A stretch of 64,000 nt of DNA, taken from JBDWFY01 sp965275915 (lineage in GTDB: Bacteria; Pseudomonadota; Alphaproteobacteria; Rhizobiales; Stappiaceae). Location of the stretch: positions 124,001 through 188,000 of the forward strand of contig CBDHYI010000005.1 in NCBI GenBank assembly GCA_965275915.1, read 5' to 3'. Under the pieces are notes generated by a model, which did no database searches, was not told where the DNA came from, and saw only the letters and a program-made list of their open reading frames with translations. Shown in pieces: positions 1 to 8,694 of this stretch. Position numbers and translations under genes: made by a program. Each line of letters begins with the position of its first letter. Positions within the stretch are counted from its first letter, which is position 1.

Positions 1-3000
1 ACCCGGAACCGTTACGTAAGACGAAAAGCCTGAGCCGGTAAACGCAACGACCGGATCACCCGGCCTCAGGTGCTTTATTGCCGAACCAACACGTGCGACC
101 CTGCCGGAACATTCAAGCCCCAAAGTAGGCCCGCCATATCCGTCTTCAAGCGCTTCGTCGGGCAGCATGCCCAACGACCACATCACATCACGAAAGTTCA
201 ATCCGGTAGCGACGACTTCAATTTCGACCTCTTCCGGACCCGGTTCCTTTCGGGCGGCGACAGTCCAGCTCAGATTTGACAACGAGCCGGGTTTGGAAAA
301 TCCAAGTCTTACCGCATCAGCCTTAGACCAACCACGTTTGGAATAACCAGGTAAAACTCTTGCCGCGCGGGTAGTAGCGGAGACCTGGCAAAGTTCTCGC
401 TCCCGGGAGGTATTTTGAACCGCAGCAATTATTTGATCCGCTAGGATTGCGGAATCTCCGGTGATGGACAAATCAATGTTATGAACATCGACATCCGGCA
501 TCTCGTTCGCAAAAACGCGCGCGAAAGCCCACATAGCGCTCTGCTCGGCGCTGCCACTTGCAAAATCATGAGCCATACCGGATCCAAGCGGGGAAACAAA
601 AGCAAACTTAGTGCTGGTTTCACCGCAAGCACGGGCGATGGCGACCGCACTCATGCTCCTGTTCGTAATTCTCTCCAGCGCTGATGAGTCACCATTTGAA
701 CCGGCAGCCGGCAGATGAATTACAACCCTCTCGTCGGCCTCGCCAACTGAAATTCTGCCTAGCGTTTCCTGCCAGAAAGTCACATCTGAAGGGTCGAAAG
801 ACAGGCCGTCCGACACCAGCAACTCGTTCTGAATTCCCAATTCCGCAAGTCGAAACGAAAGCGCCTTCGCACACGTCAGTTCCGCCGAATTATCGGCACA
901 CAAAATAATCCAGGCCGCGCCATGCGTCTCTCCCACACGGACCGGTTCCGGTTGAGCGTCAACGATGCCGGAGGCTTTCGTAAGAATTGCGCCGCCAACA
1001 TGACCGTCGACTGTCAGCTGCCTGAATCTCGGTTTAGCGAATGCGGATTTTTCCAGATAAGAAGCCCATTCCCCGGCCGATCTTGTCCGGGACATTGGCG
1101 TGCTGTCCCTGCTGAACTTTTCAAACCAGTATTCCTGAAATCCGAATATCGCGTCGCTCAACAGATCATGTTCCGGTTCGACGGCTACAACTTGCCCGTT
1201 CGGCGCCAACAATCGTGTTAGGTCGGAAAGCGGTGTGACATCGTCCTGAAACTCGTGCAATCGACCGCTGGATACAACCAGGTCGAAGCGGCGATCCAAC
1301 AAATCGCCCCACCCTTTGCTGGTATCCGATACCTCAATATTCACTCCGGTGATGGGCGAAGTCGCAAGACGGGCAGCACTTGCAGCATCGGGATCGGCGA
1401 TGACGATCTTAGCGGCACCGTCTGGCAGCTTCGCTTGGATAAAACTCGCAAGTTCGAAGCCGGAACCGCCAAGATCAAGGACATGCAGCGGTCTCCGGCG
1501 ATCCCAGTTCTGCAAAAACGGATCCAGCCAGAATTTCAAGAAATTCTGGCGCGACCTGGCCCCGGGGGAAGAAAATTTGAAATGATCCAGCATTGCACCG
1601 GATTGCGCATTCTCAACGTGCTTTCCGGCAACAATGCCCAGGGCAACACGTCTGCTGGTTGCCAGCAGAGCGGCAGCGGCAACTTCCTGAGGACTTTCCT
1701 CGATAACAGCCGCAAGTAACGTATCGAATTCCGGTAACTCATCTTGTTCGTCTGAAAACTCAAACACACCCGATGAGACCTCTTCTATTGCGCCCATTCG
1801 CACCATATGGTCAATAAGGCACAGGAAATACGGCCTCGATGTCTCAGGAAGGTCGTTTTGATGAATTTTCTGATCTTTCCTCCTCAATCCCTTCAAGACA
1901 TCGCAAGCCGTGCGCTGCGCTGCTGCCTCCAGAAGAAGGTGGCTTTCGTTCTCTTCCGGACCCAAGTCCGGACCACCATCAATTTGCTCAACGCGACGTG
2001 CCACATCTTCGGGACACTCCAAATCAGGCACTTTATTGGAAAGATCAGCAATAAGGGGATCAACGGGCGTGCTCTCGATACGATAAATCGATTCACCGGG
2101 ATCGTGTCGCGCAGCCAGTTTTACCGCCCGGAACCGAGCACCTTCTATCAACATTATGGGGCGTTCTTCGCCGTCAAAGATTCTGAAATCTGCGAGAACG
2201 GAATATTGAGAGAACCGTCTTACTCTGATTTCCGCAAATGCGGGTGTGAAATCGCTATACAGCTGCTGAACTGAATCAAAGCCCACCGGGACATAGGCAC
2301 CGGGATCGACCTGCGTATCACCGATCTCGGAAAAAAGCGGCAGAAGCCCGTGGAAACATGCATCAAGGTCCGCCGGATGAATCCCGTAAAATCTTGTTTC
2401 AGTATCCGGACAGTCCGAACCGTTCAGTTGGACCCTGTAAGCTCCCTTTTCCACTTTGGAAATCAGGCAGGCTCGTTGAAAGGCCGGTCCGTATTGCAGT
2501 CCAAATGACTGCGCGAGCCGATAAATGTCCTCTCCGGCGACCGCAACTTCTGTCGGAACATGACGAGCCGCCAAACAAGATGTGCCATCATCGACTGCCT
2601 TGAAAAGACGCGCTTTTGCATTCAGCGCCCAATCATCACCACTCAACCGTTTGCGACTTGATATCTCAACTGTGGCTGTGTCCGGGAAAAATCGCGTCTG
2701 AACTTCGACAAGGCTGTCGCTGCTCAGGGCGAGAGCCCGCACAATGTCCAGGTTGCGCACTTCAATCTGTTCTTCGCCATAGACTTCTTTTCCCACAGCG
2801 AGCGCCGTTTCCACGAATGCGGCACCGGGATATATTATCGCTCCATCAATAACATGATCGGCCAGAAACCGGACGACATGGGGATCAAGATGTGTATGCC
2901 AGATCGTTGAATCTGCGTTGACACGCCAGCCAAGCAGAGGATGTGCGTCTCCCCGAAACAACCCGACAGTCGCCTCAAATGTGTTCTCAAAGCGGAATTC

Positions 3001-5631
3001 GCGAGTCTGCCACGGATAAGTGGGCAGTTGAATCGGGTGATCAGGATTTTCACCGAAGACAGCCCGTTCATCAAACTGAATGCCGTTTTTGATGACCTGC
3101 GTTAGAATATCCAGAACCGGGTCATGATCGTCCCTTTGCTCCGCCGTCAGGCTCGCAGAAACGGAAACCATACGATCCTGAAACGCCGCGGTTTGCCGGA
3201 TATAGCTTTGAAGGATCGGTTTGGGACCGATTTCAATAAAGTGTCGAACGCCAAGATCGAGGGCCGCGGCAATTCCGGAGGCAAATCTGACGGGTTGCCT
3301 CAAATTCCGCCACCAGTAGTCCAGACCAAGTTCCTCGCCCGAAATCAGTGAACCTGTCACTGTCGAGATCATCCGAATGTCGCAGTTTCGCCCGGGAATC
3401 TCCCCAAGCGCCTCGCGAAACGGTCCCTCGACCGGATCAATAAGCGAGCTGTGGAACGGATAATCAAGATCCACTTTTCGGAAGGCAATATGCTGCGATC
3501 GCGCATACTTGCCGAACAGGACGATATCTTCCTCCTTGCCGGACAATGAAACCGACTTTGGGCTGTTGATTGCAGCAATCTCAATTTCCGAAAAACCGCT
3601 CTCTGTCACCGTCCTGCGCGCTTCGGCTTCAGACAGAACCAACGCGGCCATGGTGCCGGCGCCTGCAACGATTTCCTGCTTGCTCGATCTGTGATGAACC
3701 AAACGGACCGCATCGGGCAAAGTCATGGCACCACTTACCGCAGCTGCGGCAGCCTCTCCGATGCTGTGGCCAAGCACCACATCCGGATGCACACCATGCG
3801 TTGCCAAAGCCTTGCAAATCCCGACTTGAACGGAAAACAAAAGGGGTTGCGCAACCGCAGCCGATTGTAATTTTTCGGAAAGGTTCTCATCGAACAACAG
3901 GTCGACCAGCGAAATGTCACTGCATTTGACAAACAATTCGGCAACATCGTCAAATACGGCTTTGAATGCCGCATTGTACCGGTAAGCGGACTGCCCCATG
4001 CCCGCCCATTGCGCACCATTTCCTGAAAAGACAAATGCGCATGTTCCCTCAATCGGTCCCTGGCTGGCGTTGATCGAATGACCGGTCTTATCGCCCTCAG
4101 CGAAGGCCTTCAGCTCCGAAATAACGACTGACCGTGTGCTGCCGCGAACAATGAGCTTCTCATCAAAATGCTTCTTTCGATACCACGCTGCAGCTCTGAC
4201 ATCTGAAAGCCGTTCCGTTTTTTTGGAGGCAAGCGCTTTTGCGTACCTGGCCGCCATGTCTTTCAGTGCTGGTCTGGATTGCGCGGACAAAACAAGTAGC
4301 TCGGCCTTACTCTCGCTGTGCTCTTCGCCGGTCCGGGGGGCCGAGTTTGACGCGGTTTCCGCCTCAGCGTCCTTGATAATGACATGGACGTTTGTTCCAC
4401 CGAAACCGAACGAATTTACACCTGCATACCGGGTACGGTCCGACTTCCCTATAGGCAGCCCCTCCGCCGCAACTTTCAGATTCAGTCCGGCAAAATCAAT
4501 ATCCGGGTTCGGTTTTTCAAAGTGCAGACTTGCAGGCAGATAGTCATATTGAAGGGCCAGAACTGCTTTGGCCAACCCGGCAAGGCCGGAGGCAGGTTCA
4601 AGATGGCCGATGTTCGTTTTCACCGACCCGATCGGCAGCTCTGAAGACCGCGCTTTGCCGAGGACTTCGCCGATGGATATCGCCTCGGCCGGATCACCCA
4701 CCCGTGTGCCGGTTCCGTGCGCTTCAACAAAAGCAAGGCTCGCCGGATCTATTCCGTTATTGTCATAAATGCGCTCAAGCAGTGCGGCCTGTTGTTCGGC
4801 CGACGGCAACGACATGCCAACGGTACGCCCGTCCGAATTGACATCGACGCCGACAATATCAGCGACCGGAGCTTGCCCCTTCCAACGGCGGGCATCCTTT
4901 CGGCGCAGCACAAATGACAGACATCCCTCAGACCTGACATAACCGGCACCACGCTCATCGAACGCGCGGCAAACGCCGTCCGGAGACAACATCGTGGCCT
5001 GTGCAAAACCAACAAAGGGGAACGGGCTCGCCAGAACATTCACACCCGCAACGATTGCAGTGTCGATTCGTCCCGAGTTGAGTGCATGACAGGCCTCATG
5101 CAAGGCCACCAGGGAAGACGAACAGGCCGTGTCGATCGTCAGGCTCGGCCCTCGGAGGTCGAAGATGTGGGACAGTCGGTTTGAGATGATCGACAAAGTG
5201 TTGCCGGTCATAAAATGGCCGGTGGTCACACTGGGATCGAAAAGACCCTCATTTGCGTAGTCGAGCGCGGACGCCCCAACATAGACACCGACATTCTCAC
5301 CGGCCAGATCCGACGGAGAAACGCCCGCATTTTCAATAGCTTCCCAGGTAACCTGCAATAACAAACGCTGCTGCGGATCCATCTGCTCCGCTTCCCGGGG
5401 TGAAATTCCAAACACGGCCGGATCAAATCCCCAAACGTCATCCAGGACGCCGGCCGCAAAGCTATAACTCTTGCCCGGCTCCGCAAAACGCGGATGCCAG
5501 TAACGAAAGTGCGACCATCGGTTTTCAGGGATTTCGGATATTGCACATCGCCGGTCTCGCAATAACGCCCAGAACTCATCCGGGTTCGATGCACCCGGAA
5601 CGCGCATCGACCAACCTATAATCTCGATCAA
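1..5631 (-). CDS. Highly reducing type I polyketide synthase (KS-AT-DH-cMT-pseudoKR-ER, partial)
   Basis: The reading frame is open without a stop from about 5664 to the left edge, giving at least 1877 residues; the rest lies outside. Domains from the N terminus: ketosynthase with DTACSSS (Cys about residue 170, codon 5122-5124) and the two downstream His motifs VEAHGTGT and NIGHLEPASG; acyltransferase with GHSIGEA (Ser about 623); dehydratase with H-VIDG-AIIYP (His about 926) and DACFHG (Asp about 1090); a SAM-dependent C-methyltransferase with LDLGGSGFE (about 1386); a KR-like structural region without a recognisable active site; and the start of an enoylreductase (GLNFRDVM, then GLECSGRVARVG and GDPVVAF). 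A catalytic KR and an ACP would be expected beyond the edge. Such enzymes build reduced, alpha-methylated chains iteratively from malonyl-CoA; the product is unknown. The start is unsettled: TTG at 5631 (MIEIIGWSMRVPGA, with AAAGAG upstream) or GTG at 5664. Confidence 0.93.
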   Translation of the reverse strand, partial: MIEIIGWSMRVPGASNPDEFWALLRDRRCAISEIPENRWSHFRYWHPRFAEPGKSYSFAAGVLDDVWGFDPAVFGISPREAEQMDPQQRLLLQVTWEAIENAGVSPSDLAGENVGVYVGASALDYANEGLFDPSVTTGHFMTGNTLSIISNRLSHIFDLRGPSLTIDTACSSSLVALHEACHALNSGRIDTAIVAGVNVLASPFPFVGFAQATMLSPDGVCRAFDERGAGYVRSEGCLSFVLRRKDARRWKGQAPVADIVGVDVNSDGRTVGMSLPSAEQQAALLERIYDNNGIDPASLAFVEAHGTGTRVGDPAEAISIGEVLGKARSSELPIGSVKTNIGHLEPASGLAGLAKAVLALQYDYLPASLHFEKPNPDIDFAGLNLKVAAEGLPIGKSDRTRYAGVNSFGFGGTNVHVIIKDAEAETASNSAPRTGEEHSESKAELLVLSAQSRPALKDMAARYAKALASKKTERLSDVRAAAWYRKKHFDEKLIVRGSTRSVVISELKAFAEGDKTGHSINASQGPIEGTCAFVFSGNGAQWAGMGQSAYRYNAAFKAVFDDVAELFVKCSDISLVDLLFDENLSEKLQSAAVAQPLLFSVQVGICKALATHGVHPDVVLGHSIGEAAAAAVSGAMTLPDAVRLVHHRSSKQEIVAGAGTMAALVLSEAEARRTVTESGFSEIEIAAINSPKSVSLSGKEEDIVLFGKYARSQHIAFRKVDLDYPFHSSLIDPVEGPFREALGEIPGRNCDIRMISTVTGSLISGEELGLDYWWRNLRQPVRFASGIAAALDLGVRHFIEIGPKPILQSYIRQTAAFQDRMVSVSASLTAEQRDDHDPVLDILTQVIKNGIQFDERAVFGENPDHPIQLPTYPWQTREFRFENTFEATVGLFRGDAHPLLGWRVNADSTIWHTHLDPHVVRFLADHVIDGAIIYPGAAFVETALAVGKEVYGEEQIEVRNLDIVRALALSSDSLVEVQTRFFPDTATVEISSRKRLSGDDWALNAKARLFKAVDDGTSCLAARHVPTEVAVAGEDIYRLAQSFGLQYGPAFQRACLISKVEKGAYRVQLNGSDCPDTETRFYGIHPADLDACFHGLLPLFSEIGDTQVDPGAYVPVGFDSVQQLYSDFTPAFAEIRVRRFSQYSVLADFRIFDGEERPIMLIEGARFRAVKLAARHDPGESIYRIESTPVDPLIADLSNKVPDLECPEDVARRVEQIDGGPDLGPEENESHLLLEAAAQRTACDVLKGLRRKDQKIHQNDLPETSRPYFLCLIDHMVRMGAIEEVSSGVFEFSDEQDELPEFDTLLAAVIEESPQEVAAAALLATSRRVALGIVAGKHVENAQSGAMLDHFKFSSPGARSRQNFLKFWLDPFLQNWDRRRPLHVLDLGGSGFELASFIQAKLPDGAAKIVIADPDAASAARLATSPITGVNIEVSDTSKGWGDLLDRRFDLVVSSGRLHEFQDDVTPLSDLTRLLAPNGQVVAVEPEHDLLSDAIFGFQEYWFEKFSRDSTPMSRTRSAGEWASYLEKSAFAKPRFRQLTVDGHVGGAILTKASGIVDAQPEPVRVGETHGAAWIILCADNSAELTCAKALSFRLAELGIQNELLVSDGLSFDPSDVTFWQETLGRISVGEADERVVIHLPAAGSNGDSSALERITNRSMSAVAIARACGETSTKFAFVSPLGSGMAHDFASGSAEQSAMWAFARVFANEMPDVDVHNIDLSITGDSAILADQIIAAVQNTSRERELCQVSATTRAARVLPGYSKRGWSKADAVRLGFSKPGSLSNLSWTVAARKEPGPEEVEIEVVATGLNFRDVMWSLGMLPDEALEDGYGGPTLGLECSGRVARVGSAIKHLRPGDPVVAFTGSGFSSYVTVPG

Positions 5632-5698
5632 AATATTCGCCCAAATCTCTTTAAACTGCGCCACAACTGTATATAAGAAAAAACCGTTTAAGGTATCG

Positions 5699-5714
5699 GA
5701 TGACAATTGTCATC
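5699..5714. promoter_or_regulatory. 16-bp perfect palindrome upstream of the PKS
   Basis: GATGACAATTGTCATC is fully self-complementary and lies 35-70 bases upstream of the possible PKS starts, in an AT-rich stretch. Position and symmetry suggest an operator for a dimeric repressor or activator of the PKS. No regulator gene is next to it in the window, so the binding protein is unknown. Confidence 0.55.
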
Positions 5715-6151
5715 TTACAATTTTCCGTTGTAGCGGCCAATCCGCAACACTGTCAAAATTCTGGAGCATATGATTATTGAGAATCGGAAAAATCGCAGTT
5801 TTCAGCCGTGGCCTTTGACGCCTTCAGAGAGAAATTTCGATACTGAGCAGTGATGATGACAACCGCGACTTATTAGCAAGCCCATTTCTCCGATGGCCGC
5901 CCAAATGCGCGCCAAAGTAACCCTTGTCCTTGGTTTGAGACTCGCGTTCCCTCCACTTTAACGCGGAGCACGTTGATTGATTTTTGGCCTCATGCGGTCT
6001 TGTTTTGCAATTTTATTTTCATAGTAAATTCAAATTAAATAAGTGTTTTCAAACAGCAAGAGCAACACAGTCGGAACCGAATTAACGGTTTTCCGATATA
6101 TGTAAGAGTTTTCGGTCACCCATTGCAAAATTATTCTGAAAGCGGTTTCAA
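5715..6151. other. AT-rich non-coding stretch between the PKS operator and the IS element
   Basis: No credible coding frame, RNA gene or further long repeat is visible. The composition is clearly more AT-rich than the genes on both sides, especially 5990-6060. It probably holds the distal PKS promoter. The insertion sequence begins at its right end and may have separated it from whatever lay upstream. Confidence 0.5.
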
Positions 6152-6179
6152 TGAAGTGGTCCCGTTTTTCCGGACAGTT
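6152..6179. repeat. Left terminal inverted repeat of the IS3 element
   Basis: It begins TGAAGTGGTCCCG and matches the reverse complement of 7381-7409 apart from a few internal differences. It lies about 35 bases beyond the orfB stop codon. Confidence 0.88.
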
Positions 6180-6213
6180 CAGCAGCTAATTTAAGGTGTA
6201 TCCGGGTTGGTTT

Positions 6214-7068
6214 TCATGCTGCCAATTTTATGTTTCTGTCAGCCCAGTATGCCTCCTTGGGAGTTTTGTTCTCAAGGGCTGAATGAGGCCGTTCGGTGTT
6301 GTAAAATTTCATCCAGTTACGAATGACACGATGCGCCTTGAAGCCGTCAGTCAGATCTTCCAGATAAACCGCTTCCTGCTTCAAGGATCGCCAGAGCCGT
6401 TCGATGAAGATGTTGTCCATGCACCGGCCGCGCCCATCCATCGAGATGCGTATGCCAGCTTCGGTCAGCGTGGTGATCCAGGCCGATCCGGTGAACTGTG
6501 ATCCCTGATCGGTGTTCATGATTTCTGGGAGGCCAAACCGGGCGATGGCCTCGTTCAAGGCTTCGACGCAGAAGTCGGCGTGCATCGTGTTTGACAACCG
6601 CCAGCTCAGGACTTTCCGTGTTGTCCAATCCATAATCGCAACCAGATACAGAAACCCGTGTTTCACTGGAATGAACGTGATGTCCGAACACCAGCCCTGG
6701 TTCGGCCGATTGATCGTCATGCTCCGCAGCAGATAGGGATAAACCTTGTGCTGCGGATGCGGCTGGCTGGTTCTGGGTCGTTTGTAGATCGCTTCCAGTC
6801 CCATCTTCGCCATCAGACGGCGAACCCGATGGCGGCCAACCACGATACCATCGCGGCGCAGATAGGCAGCGACCTGCCGGCTTCCAAAGAACGGATATTT
6901 GGTGAAGGTCCGGTCGATGGCCTTCATCAACTCCAGCGTTGCTGCGCTGACCCCGACTGGCATGTAGTAGAACGCCGACCGGCTCAGCTTTACCAATTTG
7001 CATTGCTGACTGATGCTCAGATCCGGATGGTCCCGGCGGAGCATCGTCTTCTTCTTGGCCGGGCTCAC
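6214..7068 (-). CDS. IS3-family transposase, orfB (DDE integrase core)
   Basis: This 284-residue protein is the catalytic half of the IS3 transposase, with an HTH_21-like N-terminal part followed by an rve integrase core. The DD(35)E triad is visible: D129 in WCSDITF, D187 in NTDQGSQF and E223 in FIERLWRSLK. Its ATG at 7068 overlaps the orfA stop codon as ATGA. In this family OrfB is normally made as an OrfA-OrfB fusion by -1 frameshifting; a T-rich run (GATTTTTTAGC on the minus strand, near 7090) just before the orfA end is a possible slippery site, and plain re-initiation at ATGA is the alternative. The length is normal and the frame unbroken. Confidence 0.95.
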   Translation of the reverse strand: MSPAKKKTMLRRDHPDLSISQQCKLVKLSRSAFYYMPVGVSAATLELMKAIDRTFTKYPFFGSRQVAAYLRRDGIVVGRHRVRRLMAKMGLEAIYKRPRTSQPHPQHKVYPYLLRSMTINRPNQGWCSDITFIPVKHGFLYLVAIMDWTTRKVLSWRLSNTMHADFCVEALNEAIARFGLPEIMNTDQGSQFTGSAWITTLTEAGIRISMDGRGRCMDNIFIERLWRSLKQEAVYLEDLTDGFKAHRVIRNWMKFYNTERPHSALENKTPKEAYWADRNIKLAA

Positions 7069-7343
7069 TTCTTGAGCCCTTGCGCTAAAAAATCATTCTC
7101 GACGGTCAGCCTCCCGATCTTGGCGTGCAATTCCTTGACCTCCGCTTCCGTAGGCCCCTTTGATTTGCCTCCACGGGTGAACACACCCGCCATGCCTTCA
7201 ACAGCCTGACGTTTCCATGTGCTCACCTGGTTCGGGTGAACATGATACTTCGCTGCGATCTCCTGGATCGTATTGTCACCGCGCAAAGCCTCAAGCGCGA
7301 TCTTCGCTTTAAACCAGTCCGAAAAATTCCGGCGTTTCGCCAT
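7065..7343 (-). CDS. IS3-family transposase, orfA (HTH_Tnp_1)
   Basis: The 92-residue protein has the helix-turn-helix of IS3/IS911 OrfA proteins (FKAKIALEALRGDNTIQEIA, then HPNQVSTWKRQA), which recognises the terminal inverted repeats. A C-terminal leucine-zipper-like helix (EAEVKELHAKIGRLTVENDF) would mediate multimerisation. It ends in a 4-base overlap with orfB. Size and organisation are typical and no truncation is seen. Confidence 0.95.
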   Translation of the reverse strand: MAKRRNFSDWFKAKIALEALRGDNTIQEIAAKYHVHPNQVSTWKRQAVEGMAGVFTRGGKSKGPTEAEVKELHAKIGRLTVENDFLAQGLKK

Positions 7344-7380
7344 TCTCGTATCCCTTCAAATCAATGGAATACACCTTAGC

Positions 7381-7409
7381 AACCTGTCCGGATTTCCGGG
7401 ACCACTTCA
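7381..7409. repeat. Right terminal inverted repeat of the IS3 element
   Basis: The sequence ends in GGGACCACTTCA and is the inverted partner of 6152-6179. The orfA promoter must lie between this end and 7343. Confidence 0.88.
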
Positions 7410-7436
7410 CAAGTCGCGTGCCGACCCTTTTTACAC

Positions 7437-7994
7437 TTACGCCCGGGACGCGTTGTGCGCCGTCAATCCACTGGGTTCCGCACTTCGGGAATGGTTCTGT
7501 GCGAGATAGACCATCACCGCAACCATGGCGATACCGTAAAGAACATGACCGATCAGCGCAACCCAGGTGATGCCGGTGAAGTTGAGGAAGAACGGCAGGC
7601 CTGCCAGCGCCGTGATGCCGCCGATGGCAAACACCCAGAGACCGAATCCGTAGACCGCCGAGGGCAGGAACCAGTGTGTTTCACCGACGATGCGTTTCCA
7701 CAGCGGCGCGAATATGAACAGCCATCCGACCGGATAGCCGATCAGACCAACCACATAAAAGTGCATGAAGTAGCCGGCAAAGTTTCCGTTCGGCAGGCCA
7801 AAACTGCCCAGAAGACTGCGGGCCAGACCGTGGGGTGACAACGTGGCGAAGCCCAGGGCCGGACTGATAACCTGGCCCCAGAGATCAAACGCAATCGTTG
7901 CGAAAAACCCGGAAATGAACATCAAACCGAGCGTCTGACTGTTTAATCCGGGAACGGCATAAACTGATTTCCTGTTTCCATTGAGCATGTTCAC
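7437..7994 (-). CDS. Membrane protein of unknown function
   Basis: The 185-residue protein has about five hydrophobic segments (near residues 23-42, 72-97, 113-130, 133-150 and 152-168) and a short polar, Ser/Ala-rich C-terminal tail. I do not recognise the family. It ends only 28 bases from the right end of the IS element, which inserted just beyond its stop codon. The frame is intact. Function cannot be deduced from its neighbours. Confidence 0.75.
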   Translation of the reverse strand: MNMLNGNRKSVYAVPGLNSQTLGLMFISGFFATIAFDLWGQVISPALGFATLSPHGLARSLLGSFGLPNGNFAGYFMHFYVVGLIGYPVGWLFIFAPLWKRIVGETHWFLPSAVYGFGLWVFAIGGITALAGLPFFLNFTGITWVALIGHVLYGIAMVAVMVYLAQNHSRSAEPSGLTAHNASRA

Positions 7995-8209
7995 AACTCT
8001 CTCTTTTCTTGGCGTCGATGCAATCGGTAAACTTTTGAGGCTCGGGATGGTCCTTGCCCGCCTTGACAGGGATTTGGTGAGCGCCGGAAATCACACAATT
8101 CAATGTCACATCAACTGATACGGAGTACTTTGTGATCAGGCACCGAGCCGGCATCGCAAAAACGGCTGTTTACTGCGAGTTACCCTTGTAACAAAAGCGC
8201 GCACGCCCT

Positions 8210-8611
8210 CTATTCCGCCGTGCCGTATTCCTCGTCCGTTACCTTTTCCAGCCAGTCGATATGGGAGCCGTCCAGCGATTCCTGGATTGCGATATGGCAC
8301 ATGGCGTTGTCGGCACTTGCACCGTGCCAGTGCTTTTCACCCGGTTCGATCCAGATCGTATCGCCGGGAAAAATCCTGTTGATCGGCTCGCCCTCTTTCT
8401 GGATATAACCGACACCTGACAGCACGTAGAGCGTCTGACCCAGAGGGTGCGTATGCCAGGCTGTACGGGCACCGGGCATAAAACTCACCCTGAGCGCACG
8501 GACACGGGCTGGTTCGGGAGCTATCAGGATCGGGTCCATATAAACGGTACCGGTAAAATAGGTGTCGGTGCCCTTATCTGTCGGGCGACCGTCTGCTTTG
8601 TAGATATCCAC
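8210..8611 (-). CDS. Cupin-domain protein (small RmlC-like, metal-binding)
   Basis: This is a single-domain beta-barrel cupin. Motif 1 (RTAWHTHPLGQTLYVLSG) supplies two His; motif 2 (PGDTIWIEPGEKHWHGAS) supplies the third. Proteins of this type are putative dioxygenase- or isomerase-like metalloenzymes; the substrate cannot be named. GTG at 8611 is chosen as start because AGGGGGAA lies 6-7 bases upstream and the protein then begins VDIYKADGRPTDKG, the usual start of the family (133 residues). The frame stays open to an ATG at 8698, but that start overlaps the next gene and has no good ribosome site. Confidence 0.82.
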   Translation of the reverse strand: MDIYKADGRPTDKGTDTYFTGTVYMDPILIAPEPARVRALRVSFMPGARTAWHTHPLGQTLYVLSGVGYIQKEGEPINRIFPGDTIWIEPGEKHWHGASADNAMCHIAIQESLDGSHIDWLEKVTDEEYGTAE

Positions 8612-8694
8612 GGAGTTCCCCCTGTTCCTATTGACGAAGGTGAGAGCCAAGGCGCCCTGGGATGTAGGGACGCCTTTGTCTTTTAGCGGAAAAT

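Larger units (their letters stand above)
6152..7409 (-). mobile_element. Complete IS3-family insertion sequence (1258 bp)
   Basis: The element carries overlapping orfA and orfB transposase genes on the minus strand, bounded by imperfect terminal inverted repeats of about 28 bases that both begin TGAAGTGGTCCCG. The trinucleotide CAA stands directly outside both ends (6149-6151 and 7410-7412), which fits the 3-5 bp target duplication of IS3 elements. Both frames are intact and all catalytic residues are present, so it looks recent and possibly active. It sits between the PKS control region and a membrane protein gene and disrupts no visible frame. Confidence 0.93.

Noticed and set aside
5665..6151. 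Possible tRNA or small RNA in the AT-rich control region
   Set aside because: No cloverleaf, no strong hairpin with a T tract and no conserved motif could be recognised.
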